Positions 32,546 to 42,843 of a DNA stretch of 64,000 nt are shown here, in pieces. The stretch's first letter is position 1, and each line of letters begins with the position of its first letter. Both the position numbers and the translations under genes were made by a program. The notes beneath the pieces are model-generated. The model ran no database searches, was not told the origin of the DNA, and saw only the letters and a program-made list of their open reading frames with translations. Source of the DNA: Trichosporon coremiiforme (Eukaryota > Basidiomycota > Tremellomycetes > Trichosporonales > Trichosporonaceae); contig BCJJ01000013.1 in the NCBI GenBank assembly GCA_039545355.1, positions 1,349,980-1,413,979 on the forward strand, written 5' to 3'.

Positions 32546-34475
32546 GGTGAAGGGCTGACACGGCGATTCAAGGGCGTGAAGAGATCGTGTGCTGATGCAG
32601 TGGTGGCGGCGGCGTCCAAAGTGAGACGTAGGCTAGGTAGTCTCTGTACTGGGGGTCACGAGAGCCGACGTCAGACGTGTTTGTGAAGGAGTGAGAGAGT
32701 GTCGATGGGTAGGTAGGTCGAGAGGTCGTAGCTTGAAATCGAGAAGACAAGAATGCGAGAGTGGTGAGTGGCCAAACGGACAGTGAGCGGCGGGTTGGTC
32801 GATGTCAAGGAAGAATGAGAGGGGAGTAAAGTAGATAGAAGTAGAGTGACAGAGTATGATAGATGGGATGGAGCCCAGTCGTCGATCGATGGGGCCTCAT
32901 ACCTCCCTCACGCCCTCACCGCAACCACGCTCCAAGGCTTGCGCCAGGCAGAGGTCAGCAGCCCACGGTGCCAAAGCCAGAGCTTAGAGCTTAGGGGCTC
33001 GGATGCAGACTACGGCCAGTGGCAAAATTCAGCGTTTGGTGGCGCGCTGATTTCAAGTGTGCCTGACTCATTAGTAGATCACATATTGACCTGGGCTTGG
33101 GGATGTTTAGCCAATTGCATTAGTGACACACGCCGGCCGCGCCGGCCGCGAATCGCCTGTCTGCCTGGGCTGAACTGGGCTGAGCTCCCTCGCCCGCCCC
33201 CGCAGGCATAAACGATGGCTACCCTAGCCTAGGCGTCAGGCAGGCTGTGCTAAGCACACTAACCATTGTTATACGACGTCATCCGGCCCCTCTCGCGATA
33301 GCATGTTGACCGAGTTCCTGTCAACGCGTCAACGTTCGCCCAAGCAATTAGCGCAGTAGTTGGATCTCAAAGTTCTCGGGCATGCAAGCGCCGTCTTAGT
33401 CTCCTTCTCTCCACGCTTCCAGTGCTCCTGTTTACGTGCCGGGCCCAGCTTCGGAAGCTTCGGAAGACTTCTGCGACAGCAGAGTGTGCAACCATCCGTC
33501 CCTCTGACCCCGCACGCGGCGTCGTGTGCGCCGAACGTTGTCAATTGGAGGGATTGGCAGAGGCGCACACGTCTGAGGCGCTGAAAGCGGGGGCGGCCAA
33601 GTATGACCATCCCCCGGACCACACTGCCATGTAAGTCGGGCAAGCGTTACGCGTCGGTTATGCATAGGGGACAGTGCGTATGGGATTGCAGCCGCGCAGG
33701 CTGGCAGGCTTGCAGGGCACTGCTCCACTGCTGCGGCCCACAGGCGCCCACGATCTATGCGGCATGCGGGGCTCAAATGCGCATTGTGGGGTTCGGTGAT
33801 GGCACAGGTGCGCTAATGCAATGCACGAACTCACGAACACACATCCAGACTGCAACTGTGACTGTTAGTCAGCGGTTAGCCATGCTCAGTCCCTGCGGTT
33901 AACCTGCGGTGCGCGCTACGGCACAGCGGTATTGCGGTGCTCCTCGTCTCACGCAGCGCTGCTGCTGATGTTCCTCGAGTTCCTCGGACTTCGAGCTAAT
34001 CTTGGCCCCAGTCTTCGGTCCCCTCGCCGCCTGCAAGTAGCTTCACGAGCCTTCCTCGTCTGCACTACTCCGGCATACCCGGACCAGGTTCCGGGGAACC
34101 GAAATGCATAAACACTGACGATAGACAGTCTCCCGAACAGCCCTGCCGGCCCTGCCGCGACTGCAAGCCCTGTGACCTTGGCATCACGGTCCCAGCAGGT
34201 CTACTATTGCCAGCATTCCCCGCTTCCTCACTTCTGAATCTCTCCAAACGTTCCAGACTCTCAGCCCTTGGCGCGTGGTCACCTTCGGCATGCACTCTCC
34301 CAGAGATTTAGGACCGTGCTCTTCAACAGCCAAAGCCCTCTGCTAGCTGTACTCGTGTTAGGCGTCGGACGCGGGCGTGCGGTTACGGCTTCTGTAGACT
34401 TCCCGATCCCTCGACACGTCCAATGATCTATTGCAATGGCACATACATACAACAAATGCGCACTGGCACTAACAT
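32546..34475. other. 1.9-kb stretch without a supported gene
   Basis: Contains the promoter of the gene ending at 32545 (minus), a GC-rich palindromic patch near 33130-33150 (repeated GCCGGCC units) and the 3' side of the SIM/RING gene. Open frames up to about 120 codons lack domain content and splice support. Confidence 0.4.
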
Positions 34476-36008
34476 TTACACGTACACCTGAACGGCTCCC
34501 AGCCCCTCCTTCTGGGTCCACTGGTTATCGACCAAAACACTGACATGCTCCCGCCCACACCCCCTCACTGGACAGTGGAATATGTGTTCACGGTTCTTGT
34601 TGCCACTGCGGGTCTTGCGCCTCTTCGCAGGAGGGGCAGCATCGTCCAACGGGCCGGCCGCGAGTTCCGCCACGCACTTGCCGTCGAGCAGATGGCCGCA
34701 GCGAAGAGCGAAGATTCGGTCGTTGTCGTCACGAGCGGCTGATCCCAGTCGGAGAGGTTCGGGACACGCCGAGCAAGACAGGTAGGGCTTGATCTGTTGC
34801 TTCACGACGTCGCCAGTGTCGTCCAACACGATACCGCGCTGCTTCTCGCCTTCCTCTACCAACGCCTCGGCATCCCAGGTGCGAGTGAAACCACGCTGTG
34901 CCGGCGGGACCTTCTCGGGTGTCACCTTTGCAAGTACGGTTTGGATGTCTTGAACTGGGTGGGCACGAGGACCGCCGCCCATGTAGTTGAGTGGGTGCAG
35001 GAGGGCATTCATGAGCTGGTCAGCCCGACCGAACAGCCCGCCCAGGCCCTGGATATACGTCTCGTGAGCAGCCGCAGCTCCAAGGTTGCCAGCGCCAGGG
35101 GCGAAAGCGCCGCCAAGTCGAGCTGCACGTGGTGGCTGGATACGTTCGCGTTGTTCCTCGTCGGGCTCGTCGCCACGTAACCTGTACCGCATGGTTGGGC
35201 GTCCAGGGGCGAAACGAACCGCACGATCGCCTGCGCGGAAAATTGCTCCGCCGAGACCAATGCGGGGGACAGGTGGAGGAGGTGAGTGAAGCTCGCGGTC
35301 CAGCTGTTCTCGCATGTTGTCTCTGTTGCCGCCGTTGTTCACACGAGCAAGGTCCTGCATGGCTTCTCGGCGCTGTTGGAGGATCTGATCGAGTTCTGTG
35401 CGGTCAGAAGAGCCAAAGTTTGCAGCACTAGGCTCACCCTCAGATGCACGACGAAACTCGGCATGGTCGATACGTGCTCTAGGCGCACCTCGCACCCGTC
35501 TCGGACTTGCGGGACGGGCAGGGGGCGCGGCTCGTCCACCAGTGACTTCAAAGTCGTCATCGCTGTCGTCACTCAGCTCAATCACCTCGTCGTCACGAGG
35601 ACGCGGATCATATCGCTGTCGGCTCGGTCCAGCTCCGTTGGGAATGCTGAGAGTTGACCTAAAGAACGAACGGGGTTGAGCAGGGGCATTGCTGTTCACT
35701 CCGGGGGTCGATCCGCGAGACGAGAAGGAGGATGAGTTGGCAGTCGCCGTGGCCTGAGCCGCAGCGGCGACCGAAGAAGAGCTGGATGCCTGGGCCGGAT
35801 CGAGCAGGCTTCGCGGCCTTGACTGCAAGGGAATAGGGCGTCGGTTGATGCGAGACGGGGAAGACGGCGCACTCGAGTTCCTGGATGATTGTGCGGTGTC
35901 TGGAGCAGCGCCCCGAGAGGTAGCCGTACGCGACAGATGCTCCTCTTCAGAGTCGGATGCGTCGGAAGGTTGGTTCGAAAGATCGATTACGGCGGGCATT
36001 GTACCCAA
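34476..36008 (-). CDS. SIM-containing, degenerate RING-type protein; candidate SUMO-targeted ubiquitin ligase subunit
   Basis: A single exon of 510 residues; the true start may be M1 or M4. Two SUMO-interacting-like motifs, each a hydrophobic core followed by acidic/Ser residues, are seen: AVIDLSN with DSDSEEE-like acid at 6-23, and EVIELSDDSDDD at 141-152. The middle is disordered, rich in Ser/Pro/Arg. The last about 100 residues have a RING-like spacing: CSAC, then RCGH, GKC, and finally HCPVRGCGREH. One of the usual eight zinc ligands seems missing or displaced, so the RING is degenerate. Slx5/Rfp-type STUbL proteins join tandem N-terminal SIMs to a C-terminal RING in this way. The family call is inference from architecture; a zinc-binding protein of another kind remains possible. 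Confidence 0.6.
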   Translation of the reverse strand: MGTMPAVIDLSNQPSDASDSEEEHLSRTATSRGAAPDTAQSSRNSSAPSSPSRINRRPIPLQSRPRSLLDPAQASSSSSVAAAAQATATANSSSFSSRGSTPGVNSNAPAQPRSFFRSTLSIPNGAGPSRQRYDPRPRDDEVIELSDDSDDDFEVTGGRAAPPARPASPRRVRGAPRARIDHAEFRRASEGEPSAANFGSSDRTELDQILQQRREAMQDLARVNNGGNRDNMREQLDRELHSPPPPVPRIGLGGAIFRAGDRAVRFAPGRPTMRYRLRGDEPDEEQRERIQPPRAARLGGAFAPGAGNLGAAAAHETYIQGLGGLFGRADQLMNALLHPLNYMGGGPRAHPVQDIQTVLAKVTPEKVPPAQRGFTRTWDAEALVEEGEKQRGIVLDDTGDVVKQQIKPYLSCSACPEPLRLGSAARDDNDRIFALRCGHLLDGKCVAELAAGPLDDAAPPAKRRKTRSGNKNREHIFHCPVRGCGREHVSVLVDNQWTQKEGLGAVQVYV

Positions 36009-36552
36009 CTGAAGTACGCGGAAGGAAGCCGGGAAACCCAGCGGAGGGGGATAGGTGACAGAGGGAAGACGGGTTTGTGCTGATCAATGCACTGGTACGG
36101 GTATAACCATCGGATGATATGCCGGGCCGCCAGCAGAGCCAGCAATGCAAATTCGTGAGAGTCGAAAGCCGATTGTTTGTGAATACGTGCAGTACGAGGG
36201 GGCGCTCCAGTCAATGGGTTGAGAAGATGATGAGAAATAGATCGAGCTCGCCTGAGTTTGGTTTGCAGAGGGTGAGCGCTAAGGCACCTTGTTAAAAGCA
36301 CACCCCTGTTATGGATGGTGCAGGTGGAGGTTTAGTGTGAAGTTGGGTGGCAAAAATTCCGTGTCGATCGTTGACCTCAGTGGCCCGAACAGACGCTGGG
36401 AGCGACTAGACATAACAGAGCAAGACATAGCGTGTTACATAAGGGTACTGGCAACACAAGAGTGACTAATCATACAAAATCCGTTCCTGAGGGAGAGCAA
36501 AAATACGAATGATCCGTTATACAGGACGATGAAGGGAACGGGTTGGGCGTTG

Positions 36553-38256
36553 TTATCGGGGAGCCCCGGGTGTCCGCTGTCCGTAAACTGCTCGTCGCGG
36601 AGTAGTGGCCGGCTGAGGTCTCCGAGGTGTGTGAGCAGAAGTGGCAGGAGTAGGTGCAACCGCTATGCTTGCTGCTTTAGCGACAGTGTCGGGCGTTTGA
36701 GACCTGGTATCGGCAGCCGCCAGCGCACGGAGCATGTGGATGGGGTCTCTCTGAGGCTCACGACCAGCGCTGCCCGCCGTACTCTCAATAGCGGGGACAG
36801 CGCTCTCATGGTCGTCGTCGCCCGGAGGAGCATCTCGCTTGCGCAGATCGGAGGCAAGTGAAGCGTATATGCCGTCCAGGAATCGCCGAGCTTGAGCGGC
36901 GTAGGCGGCTGCTTGATGCGTGCTTTGGTGAAGAGTGTCCACCTCGTACTCGACTTCAGTGAAGTCCGCAGCAGCGCCGATGTCGTCATCTCCCGTGGCC
37001 ATAATGTCGTCCGAGATCTTGCAGGCGTCTGCGAACCAGCCCGACAACACTGGCTCCTTAGGATTGGCGACCTTCGTCCGCAGATTTCTGATAACGCGGT
37101 CTTGCTCGGCGTTGGCGTGGGCTGCTATCCGCGACCAATCTCGATCCTCGGCCTTCATCCGCTTGATGATACCTTCCTCTTTCGCTTTGGTCGCTCGATT
37201 CTCGACGTTTCTCTCGTGGGGTCGTACGCCGTTCGAAGTCGATGCGGAGGTGGGGTCGGTATCGTATATGTTCGTATCCACGTCGCCCTTGGCGACGTTG
37301 GCGACAAATAGATCGATGACATCCCCAAGGAGTCGGTCGGCCTCCGGATCACGAGCTCGCACCTTGCCCTTCGAGGAGTGCTCTTCATAAGCCCGCTTGG
37401 CGCACCATGAGACGAGCCATCGCACTTTCACCGGGTCCGGGAGCTCCACAGGAATGTGTCTGTGGAATTCATGCGGCTGCACACTCGAGTGTGGATAGGT
37501 CGGTTCGCCGCGGCCAAACGACGTTGATCCACGTTGTCCTCTCAGTCCCAGCGAGGGCCGTGCTTCCGTGACTCTCTTCCTTGACTCCTGCTTTCTGCGA
37601 TGGACAGGAGTGTCCGGAACAGGCATAGGCTGGACAGAGTCAACGTACTGCCTTCCTTCAATGATGGACATGCGGCCCGAACGCGACGACCCAGCGATAG
37701 ATTTCCGACCCTGTCGCGGTCGACCGGGAGATGGCGGAGGTGCAACACTCGGTCGCGGCCGATTGTACGGCTTGAAGGTGAGGTGTGGGACCGCCTTCTT
37801 CGGCCCTGGTGTGAGGGCACTGCCTGCTCCCATCGGGACGCTTTCATTTTCAGAGTCGGATGCAGCCATCGACAGCTGTCGAGCGCTTCTTGAAGGAGCA
37901 GGAGACGCTATTCGGGCCATCTTGGCTGCCGTTGATTGTCGTCGTCGCGCGGGTTTCTTCTCGGATGGTGGGGGCGGAATGTCCATATCGATGGCATCAT
38001 CTGTATCACTGATCGGTCTTGGCCTGAACGCTGTGCACGCATCAGCAACGCCTCCATAGTTGTTTGATCGCAACGCACAGTATTTCTGAAAGTCAGAACG
38101 GATATCCTGGGAACTATAGTGACATACCTGCTTCCGCGCCTTCTTAGACGCGCCCTCGGTCGCATCGTTGCCTCGCTTGCGGCCGTTAGCCGCGTCGGAT
38201 CTGGAACTGTGGGCGTGCGGCGTTCGTGACCCCGAGGCTGTCGATCGCGACGACAT
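36553..38256 (-). CDS. DSN1: Kinetochore protein Dsn1/Mis13 (MIS12 complex)
   Basis: Subunit of the MIS12/MIND complex that links the inner kinetochore to the microtubule-binding Ndc80 complex; nuclear. Two exons, 38128-38256 and 36553-38085, give 553 residues. The N-terminal 250 residues are basic, Ser/Pro-rich and disordered. The conserved Dsn1 core begins near HRHIPVELPDPVKVRWLVSW, where the PDPVKxRxLxxWC pattern is the family hallmark, and continues through a helical region (ADRLLGDVIDLFVANVAKGD, ENRATKAKEEGIIKRMKAE). The tail is disordered with basic TPRR repeats. The single intron (38086-38127, 42 nt, GTATGT...CTGACTTTCAG) is a multiple of three and free of stops, so retention would add 14 residues without a frameshift. 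It is divergent from GET1. Confidence 0.85.
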   Translation of the reverse strand: MSSRSTASGSRTPHAHSSRSDAANGRKRGNDATEGASKKARKQVCHYSSQDIRSDFQKYCALRSNNYGGVADACTAFRPRPISDTDDAIDMDIPPPPSEKKPARRRQSTAAKMARIASPAPSRSARQLSMAASDSENESVPMGAGSALTPGPKKAVPHLTFKPYNRPRPSVAPPPSPGRPRQGRKSIAGSSRSGRMSIIEGRQYVDSVQPMPVPDTPVHRRKQESRKRVTEARPSLGLRGQRGSTSFGRGEPTYPHSSVQPHEFHRHIPVELPDPVKVRWLVSWCAKRAYEEHSSKGKVRARDPEADRLLGDVIDLFVANVAKGDVDTNIYDTDPTSASTSNGVRPHERNVENRATKAKEEGIIKRMKAEDRDWSRIAAHANAEQDRVIRNLRTKVANPKEPVLSGWFADACKISDDIMATGDDDIGAAADFTEVEYEVDTLHQSTHQAAAYAAQARRFLDGIYASLASDLRKRDAPPGDDDHESAVPAIESTAGSAGREPQRDPIHMLRALAAADTRSQTPDTVAKAASIAVAPTPATSAHTPRRPQPATTPRRAVYGQRTPGAPR

Positions 38257-38629
38257 GGCACTGAGAGGCCGGCTGTGGTCGCCGTTGGACAGGTGGGAGC
38301 CGCGACGTCTTCGGCGGCGATGGTGAATGGATCGACTTTGGTTCGGAGGTGTCCTTGTCCTGTGACGATTGTTTGTTTATGTCTACCGTTGTGTACATGC
38401 GGGCTCGGCGTCTCACTACCTGCGCCGAATAATCATTAGCGGAATCAAATCATCCTCGCGATCCGGTAATGTTGCATTATTCTTTGTTGACTTTCCGCGT
38501 TTTATCCGCCACGTGTTGGAGATGTCCGAGGATGACGTTCGATGCATTCCATCGACGTCCACAGGTCAATAGGCGTTCGAACAACCTGTTCCTTTGTCGA
38601 TAACATCTTCCTTTACCTTCATCGACGAC
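38257..38629. promoter_or_regulatory. Bidirectional promoter between DSN1 and GET1
   Basis: 373 bp between two divergent start codons; must hold both promoters. No strong TATA box seen. Confidence 0.5.
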
Positions 38630-39797
38630 ATGGCCAAACCGAATCTCCCGGTTGTCATTTTCCTGCAAGTGCTGGTCACCCAGGTGATCGCCTGGGTCGG
38701 CAAGTCCTTCCTCCAGGACGTTGCCTTCAACGCCTACTCGAAGTTTGTGCTCGGAGCAAACGCGAAGATGCAGCGAGAACTCCGCAAGCAGGTCCTCACC
38801 GACAAGGCCGAGCTGCAGAAGACGTCATCTCAGGACGAGTTTGCCAAGTGGGCCCGCCTCAAGCGTAAGGTGGACAAGGGTCTCGAGCAACTGGAGAAGG
38901 AGAGTGAGTATACCTTTCGCAGACGGCGAATGTCTGGAGGAACTGGAAGGGAAGGAACGGTGCCAAAACCACTGGGCAGTAACTGCTGGTCGTGATCGTC
39001 GATGAGGTTTCAAAAGTTTATCAGTGTCGAGTTGAACGCCTGCAGCATGCTGCCTCGCCTCTGTGGTCTGGGGCCCAGGGTTGTCTCTCCAAAGGTCGCC
39101 ACTCTGCGCCGTCCACGGCTGCTTGACGAGCGGGGTTTGTGCAGGCAAACGTCGCGGCCACATTGCGGATTGGACTCTAGCAGGTGGAGGCAGGGGCTTG
39201 CGTGTCCGAGTCGAGTGTAGCAGGCTTGGTCGCCACGACTTCGGGTTGAGTCTCCCAACCTTCTGTGCTGCGCATACGAGCGACAGGATGAGGATGATCC
39301 AATCTTGCTCTCGAGAAGAAACCGGACCAGTCATCACCGATGGCTGACCACAGACAACACGATCAATGCCTCGAAGGCGGCCTTCGCAACTCGTTTCAGC
39401 TCGCTTATCTGGTTCATCACGACCGGACTCCAGTTGTTTGTTGTTTGGTGGTACCGTAAGAGCGCCGTGTTCTGGCTTCCGGACGGATGGGTGCCTGGAT
39501 TCATCGCATGGCTGCTTCGCTGGCCGAGCGCTCCCAAGGGTGAGTACGAAGCTAACCATAGTCCAAGGAAAGCTGACGACAGGCGCTGTGAGCTCCGCAG
39601 CCTGGGCCACTGTGTGCAAGCGGGTGCTGCAGTCTGCGGAGGAAGTCTACACTGCGCTCAAGGCGCCCGAGCCGGCTGCTCCTACGCCGGTGCCCGCTGC
39701 CGTGCCCTCGGACGAGAAGCCGCGTCCCTCGTCGCGAGCGCCTACGGGAGCGAAGATCGAGGAGCTCCCCGAAGTCACCGTTGAGGAGCTGGATTAA
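38630..39797 (+). CDS. GET1: Get1/WRB, tail-anchored protein insertion receptor subunit
   Basis: ER membrane subunit that, with Get2, receives tail-anchored proteins from the Get3 ATPase. Exons 38630-38903, 39354-39539 and 39583-39797; 224 residues. The order of features matches the WRB/CHD5 family: an N-terminal helix (VVIFLQVLVTQVIAWVG), then a cytosolic coiled coil with the diagnostic block DEFAKWARLKRKVDKGLEQL that contacts Get3. Two helices follow (FSSLIWFITTGLQLFVVWWY and WVPGFIAWLLRW), then a Pro/Ala-rich acidic tail. The first intron is long (450 nt). The start is the ATG at 38630; the frame is open a little further but without an ATG in a good place. Confidence 0.88.
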
Positions 39798-40725
39798 CGG
39801 CCCTGTGGCGTTTCGCGATCTGGACAGCGAGCGTGCGACCATGTAACACGACGACAAACGGACTAGACAACTTTCCTTAGACTGCATGTATACCAACAGC
39901 CGCTAACTAGCAACAGACACCCCTAACAACCACACTGACTCTATTGATATGAACATTTTCTACATTTTCGCTTACACCCCTCAACGGTATCTGACCACAT
40001 GGCTCCCTAATGTTCTCGGCAACCGCTGTCGTTCGTACAGCGGTGGTTTCGGCACCTCGGTGACCTCGTATGCCGCGACCCTCGGCAGGTTACATCATCG
40101 CGCCGACGAGACCGATGTCGCTGGCATGATCGATGCCGGATTAAGCCCTGGCGCGCTTCGCGGGCTTCTCGGCCGAACCGGGGGCCTCCCTCTTGTTGGA
40201 GGCCGAGGCGTCCTCGCCGCTGGAACGGTGTGAGCGAATCAAATCTCGTGCAGGGGATGATGCGAGGAATGTGAGGGATACGCAGGATGTCTATCGAGGT
40301 GAGTGGGCATGATAAGGAACTCCAGATAACCGCGCCGAGAACGTCAGTGGGCGTCACGCCCTAGCGCAGAGCGCTCTTGGCCGTCATCGGCCGGACTGAT
40401 CGCGAAATCTCGATCTACGATAACGGGAAGGGTCCCCGGAAGTCCCGGAAGTCCAGGTATTCAGGAAAACGACGCTGTCTTTCTTTCTGCTCATTCGAGG
40501 GTCTTGCGCGGGCTCCACACATCGGTGGCTCGCCTGGCACGTCACGTCACTGCCTCCGCAGTAAAACGTGTTTTCAACCTCTCGAGAATAAAAGATGCAC
40601 AGATTCCATCTAAGGTGTGGTCTAATGAATGAATTTTGGGTGTGGTGGTGGTGTTGCAAGTGCGCGCTCACCGCTCCTACCCCCTAGAGCAGAGCAGAGG
40701 CAGCGGCGCAGGCACTGGGAGACGC
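39798..40725. other. Intergenic between GET1 and the peroxiredoxin, with a possible orphan exon
   Basis: Convergent region holding two 3' UTRs. A candidate last exon on the minus strand at 40141-40219 is listed separately. No complete gene could be built. Confidence 0.35.
40141..40219 (-). other. Candidate terminal exon of an unresolved small gene
   Basis: Read on the minus strand after a good acceptor (GCTCACACCGTTCCAG), this piece gives GEDASASNKREAPGSAEKPA followed by KRARA and TAA. It has the codon bias of real local genes (AAG, GCC, GAG). No upstream exon with a matching phase was found, so it may be a chance frame. Confidence 0.25.
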
Positions 40726-42037
40726 TTACTGCTTGGAGAAGTACTTCTTGGCGTCGGCAGTGTCGATGGTGTCGGCACCCTCCTCCCAGTTGGCCGGGCA
40801 GACCTCACCGTGCTCGTCGGTGAACTGGAAGGCCTTGACAACACGGATGGTCTCCTCGACGGAGCGGCCGACGGGGAGGTCGTGGACGTGCATGGCACGG
40901 AGGGTACCCTTGGGGTCGATGAAGAAGGTGCCACGGAGAGTGATACCCTCCTCCTCGAGGAGGACACCGTAGGCCTTGGAGACCGAGTGGTTGCGGTCAG
41001 AGAGGAGGCCGAGGTTGAGGTTGGGGCCAAGACCACCCTCCTTGCGGGGGGTCTGCGACCAGGCGAGGTGGGTGAACTCGGAGTCGGTCGAGAAGGCAAT
41101 GACCTCGGTGTTGATGGCCTTGAACTGCTCGAGGGCGTTGTTGAAGGCGAGGATCTCAGTGGGGCAGACGACTGGAGGTTAGCTTTCAGCGAGTGACGGT
41201 TGCCAGCGGGGAAGGTCTAGTCGGATTCGTTTGGCGGACCGCTGCTCACGGCAGCAATCGCCAGGCTCCCCATCACCCCCTACTCTCTAAGCACACTACC
41301 GCAGCAAGGCTCTAGCAGTAGGCTTCGTAGAGTGAGCGAAAGGGGGAGCGAGTGTGGCACTGCCGACGTGAGGCGGACGGACATGTCCGACAGTCCGTTT
41401 CTCCACCAAAGGTCCTTCTTACGAGCTGCCAACTCGAATTTCTCCTTCTTTGCGACACTTACAAGCTGTTCGTTAGCATTTTGAAGCGTTTTTAGCGGCT
41501 TACTGTAGTCCATGGGGTACGAGAAGAGAACGACCCACTTGCCCTCGTAGTCAGAGAGCTTGACCTCCTTGAACTCGCCGTTCTGGACGAGGGTGCCCTG
41601 GAAGGCGCTGAATGTTAGCGAAGCTCGTGTGTGGGAACGGGGATGGCGACACGTAGGCGACGGAGAACAGGCGACGGGCGGACGACGCGTGCTCCATTGA
41701 GGTCAAGCGGGCTAACGATATCCTCCGAGACCACTGCTTGGCAACGGCGCCGAAAAGTCCGCGGTGACAATCTGCTTGTGACCAGAAGGGCTTCTCTACG
41801 CGCCGGAAGCTGCTCCGAGCAGTCCAACAAGCCCCCAGACCGCAGTAGCGGAGCAGCGGACACAACGCTGATGTCGCAGAAACTTGTCGGGCTTGCGGGC
41901 AGAGTCGAGGCTGAGCCACGCAGCCTGTTGCTTCTTTGTCGCCCGTTCTGTCGCATGCATCGCATGTTTTGTCGGGAGTCCAATGTAGCGTGCACTCACG
42001 GAGCGGGCTTCTGGATCATGGCAGAGGGGGCCGACAT
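40726..42037 (-). CDS. TSA1: Typical 2-Cys peroxiredoxin (Tsa1-type), with a 3-nt microexon
   Basis: Thioredoxin-dependent peroxidase reducing hydrogen peroxide in the cytosol. Four exons: 42000-42037, 41504-41607, 41463-41465, 40726-41171; 196 residues, the usual family length. Exon 2 ends GAC TAC A, the microexon is CTT, and exon 4 begins TC GTC TGC. Together they read PMDYTFVCPTEI, exactly the PxxxTxxC active site with the peroxidatic Cys. Without the microexon the product would read PMDYIVCPTE, losing the catalytic Thr. Both flanking introns have strong signals (GTAAGC...GCTAACGAACAG, 38 nt; GTAAGT...GCTAACCTCCAG, 291 nt). The resolving Cys is in [12 protein letters not shown] and a C-terminal KKYF are present, the features of overoxidation-sensitive enzymes. 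Confidence 0.95.
41463..41465 (-). other. TSA1: 3-nt microexon (CTT) of the peroxiredoxin gene
   Basis: Minus-strand CTT directly follows the acceptor GCTAACGAACAG and directly precedes the donor GTAAGTG. Added to exon 2 (phase 1, A) it makes ACT (Thr) and supplies the first T of TTC (Phe), restoring the canonical TF before VCPTE. See the matching finding. Confidence 0.85.
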
Positions 42038-42733
42038 TTTGTTTCGATGTAGGTTGTGTGTTGTCAAAAAAGACGGTGGGGAAAGGTCGGAAAACAAAAA
42101 GCCCTTATGTACGGTCGGGGATGCCATGCAAGGTGCGGTCACTGTACGGGCGCGGTGAGGGCAGTCGGCAAGCTTCGGAAAAGCCCCCGAAAAATGACCA
42201 CTTGCCGCTTGCCAGTCCACGCGTGTTGCCAGAATTGCCCAGGATTGCCAGCGTGTCAACAATAACGTCACTTGTGCTTCGGATTGGTTGCCCGGGGATG
42301 CGGGCTTGCGCCTTCTGCCTTTCGGCGGTGTGCTGCTAAGCTCGGCGAATAAACGTGCCTTTCCATCATGAACTGGACATGTGCCCTCTCAGCTGGACGA
42401 TCTGCATGCGCAAACAGTCCAGTCAGCTGCAGAAGTGAGACGATGAAAGCCGCAATCAGCCATATGCTGAGTCAGCATGCGAGTTGCGCCGGTTTGCGTA
42501 AGATCTCCCGTGACTATCAGACGCAGGCTGACCGTCGAGTCCGCACCTGGGCTTGCTTACTAAGCCTACAAGTCCAGGCAACCTCTTCAAAGTCGTCGGC
42601 TTCGACCCCGTTCCATCTTTTCGGGCGGGTCGGCCGCCTCACGACACGTGTTACACGTGCTTGACACGTGTTCGAGAGTTTTAGAGTGGACGTGTTCCAG
42701 CTGCGCCCCTCGCCGTCAGCAATCTTCCTTCGC
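42038..42733. other. Promoter region of the peroxiredoxin
   Basis: 0.7 kb upstream of the peroxiredoxin ATG on the minus strand. No gene; several CACGTG-like and ACACGTG elements occur at 42640-42670. Confidence 0.35.
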
Positions 42734-42843
42734 CTCTCTATAGCTCAGTTGGTAGAGCGTCGGACTGTAATTGGTTATCCAAATCCTCCCACTCGATAGA
42801 GTGAGAAATCCGCAGGTCCTGTGTTCGACTCACAGTGGAGAGA
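42734..42843 (+). tRNA. tRNA-Tyr(GTA), copy 1, with 37-nt intron
   Basis: Acceptor arms CTCTCTA and TGGAGAG pair, discriminator A. The D arm TAGCTCAGTTGGTAGAGC, the anticodon loop CTGTAA (GTA, Tyr) and the T arm GTGTTCGACTCAC are clear. The intron 42771-42807 lies 3' of the anticodon; the rest is 73 nt. A T4 run follows. Confidence 0.92.
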
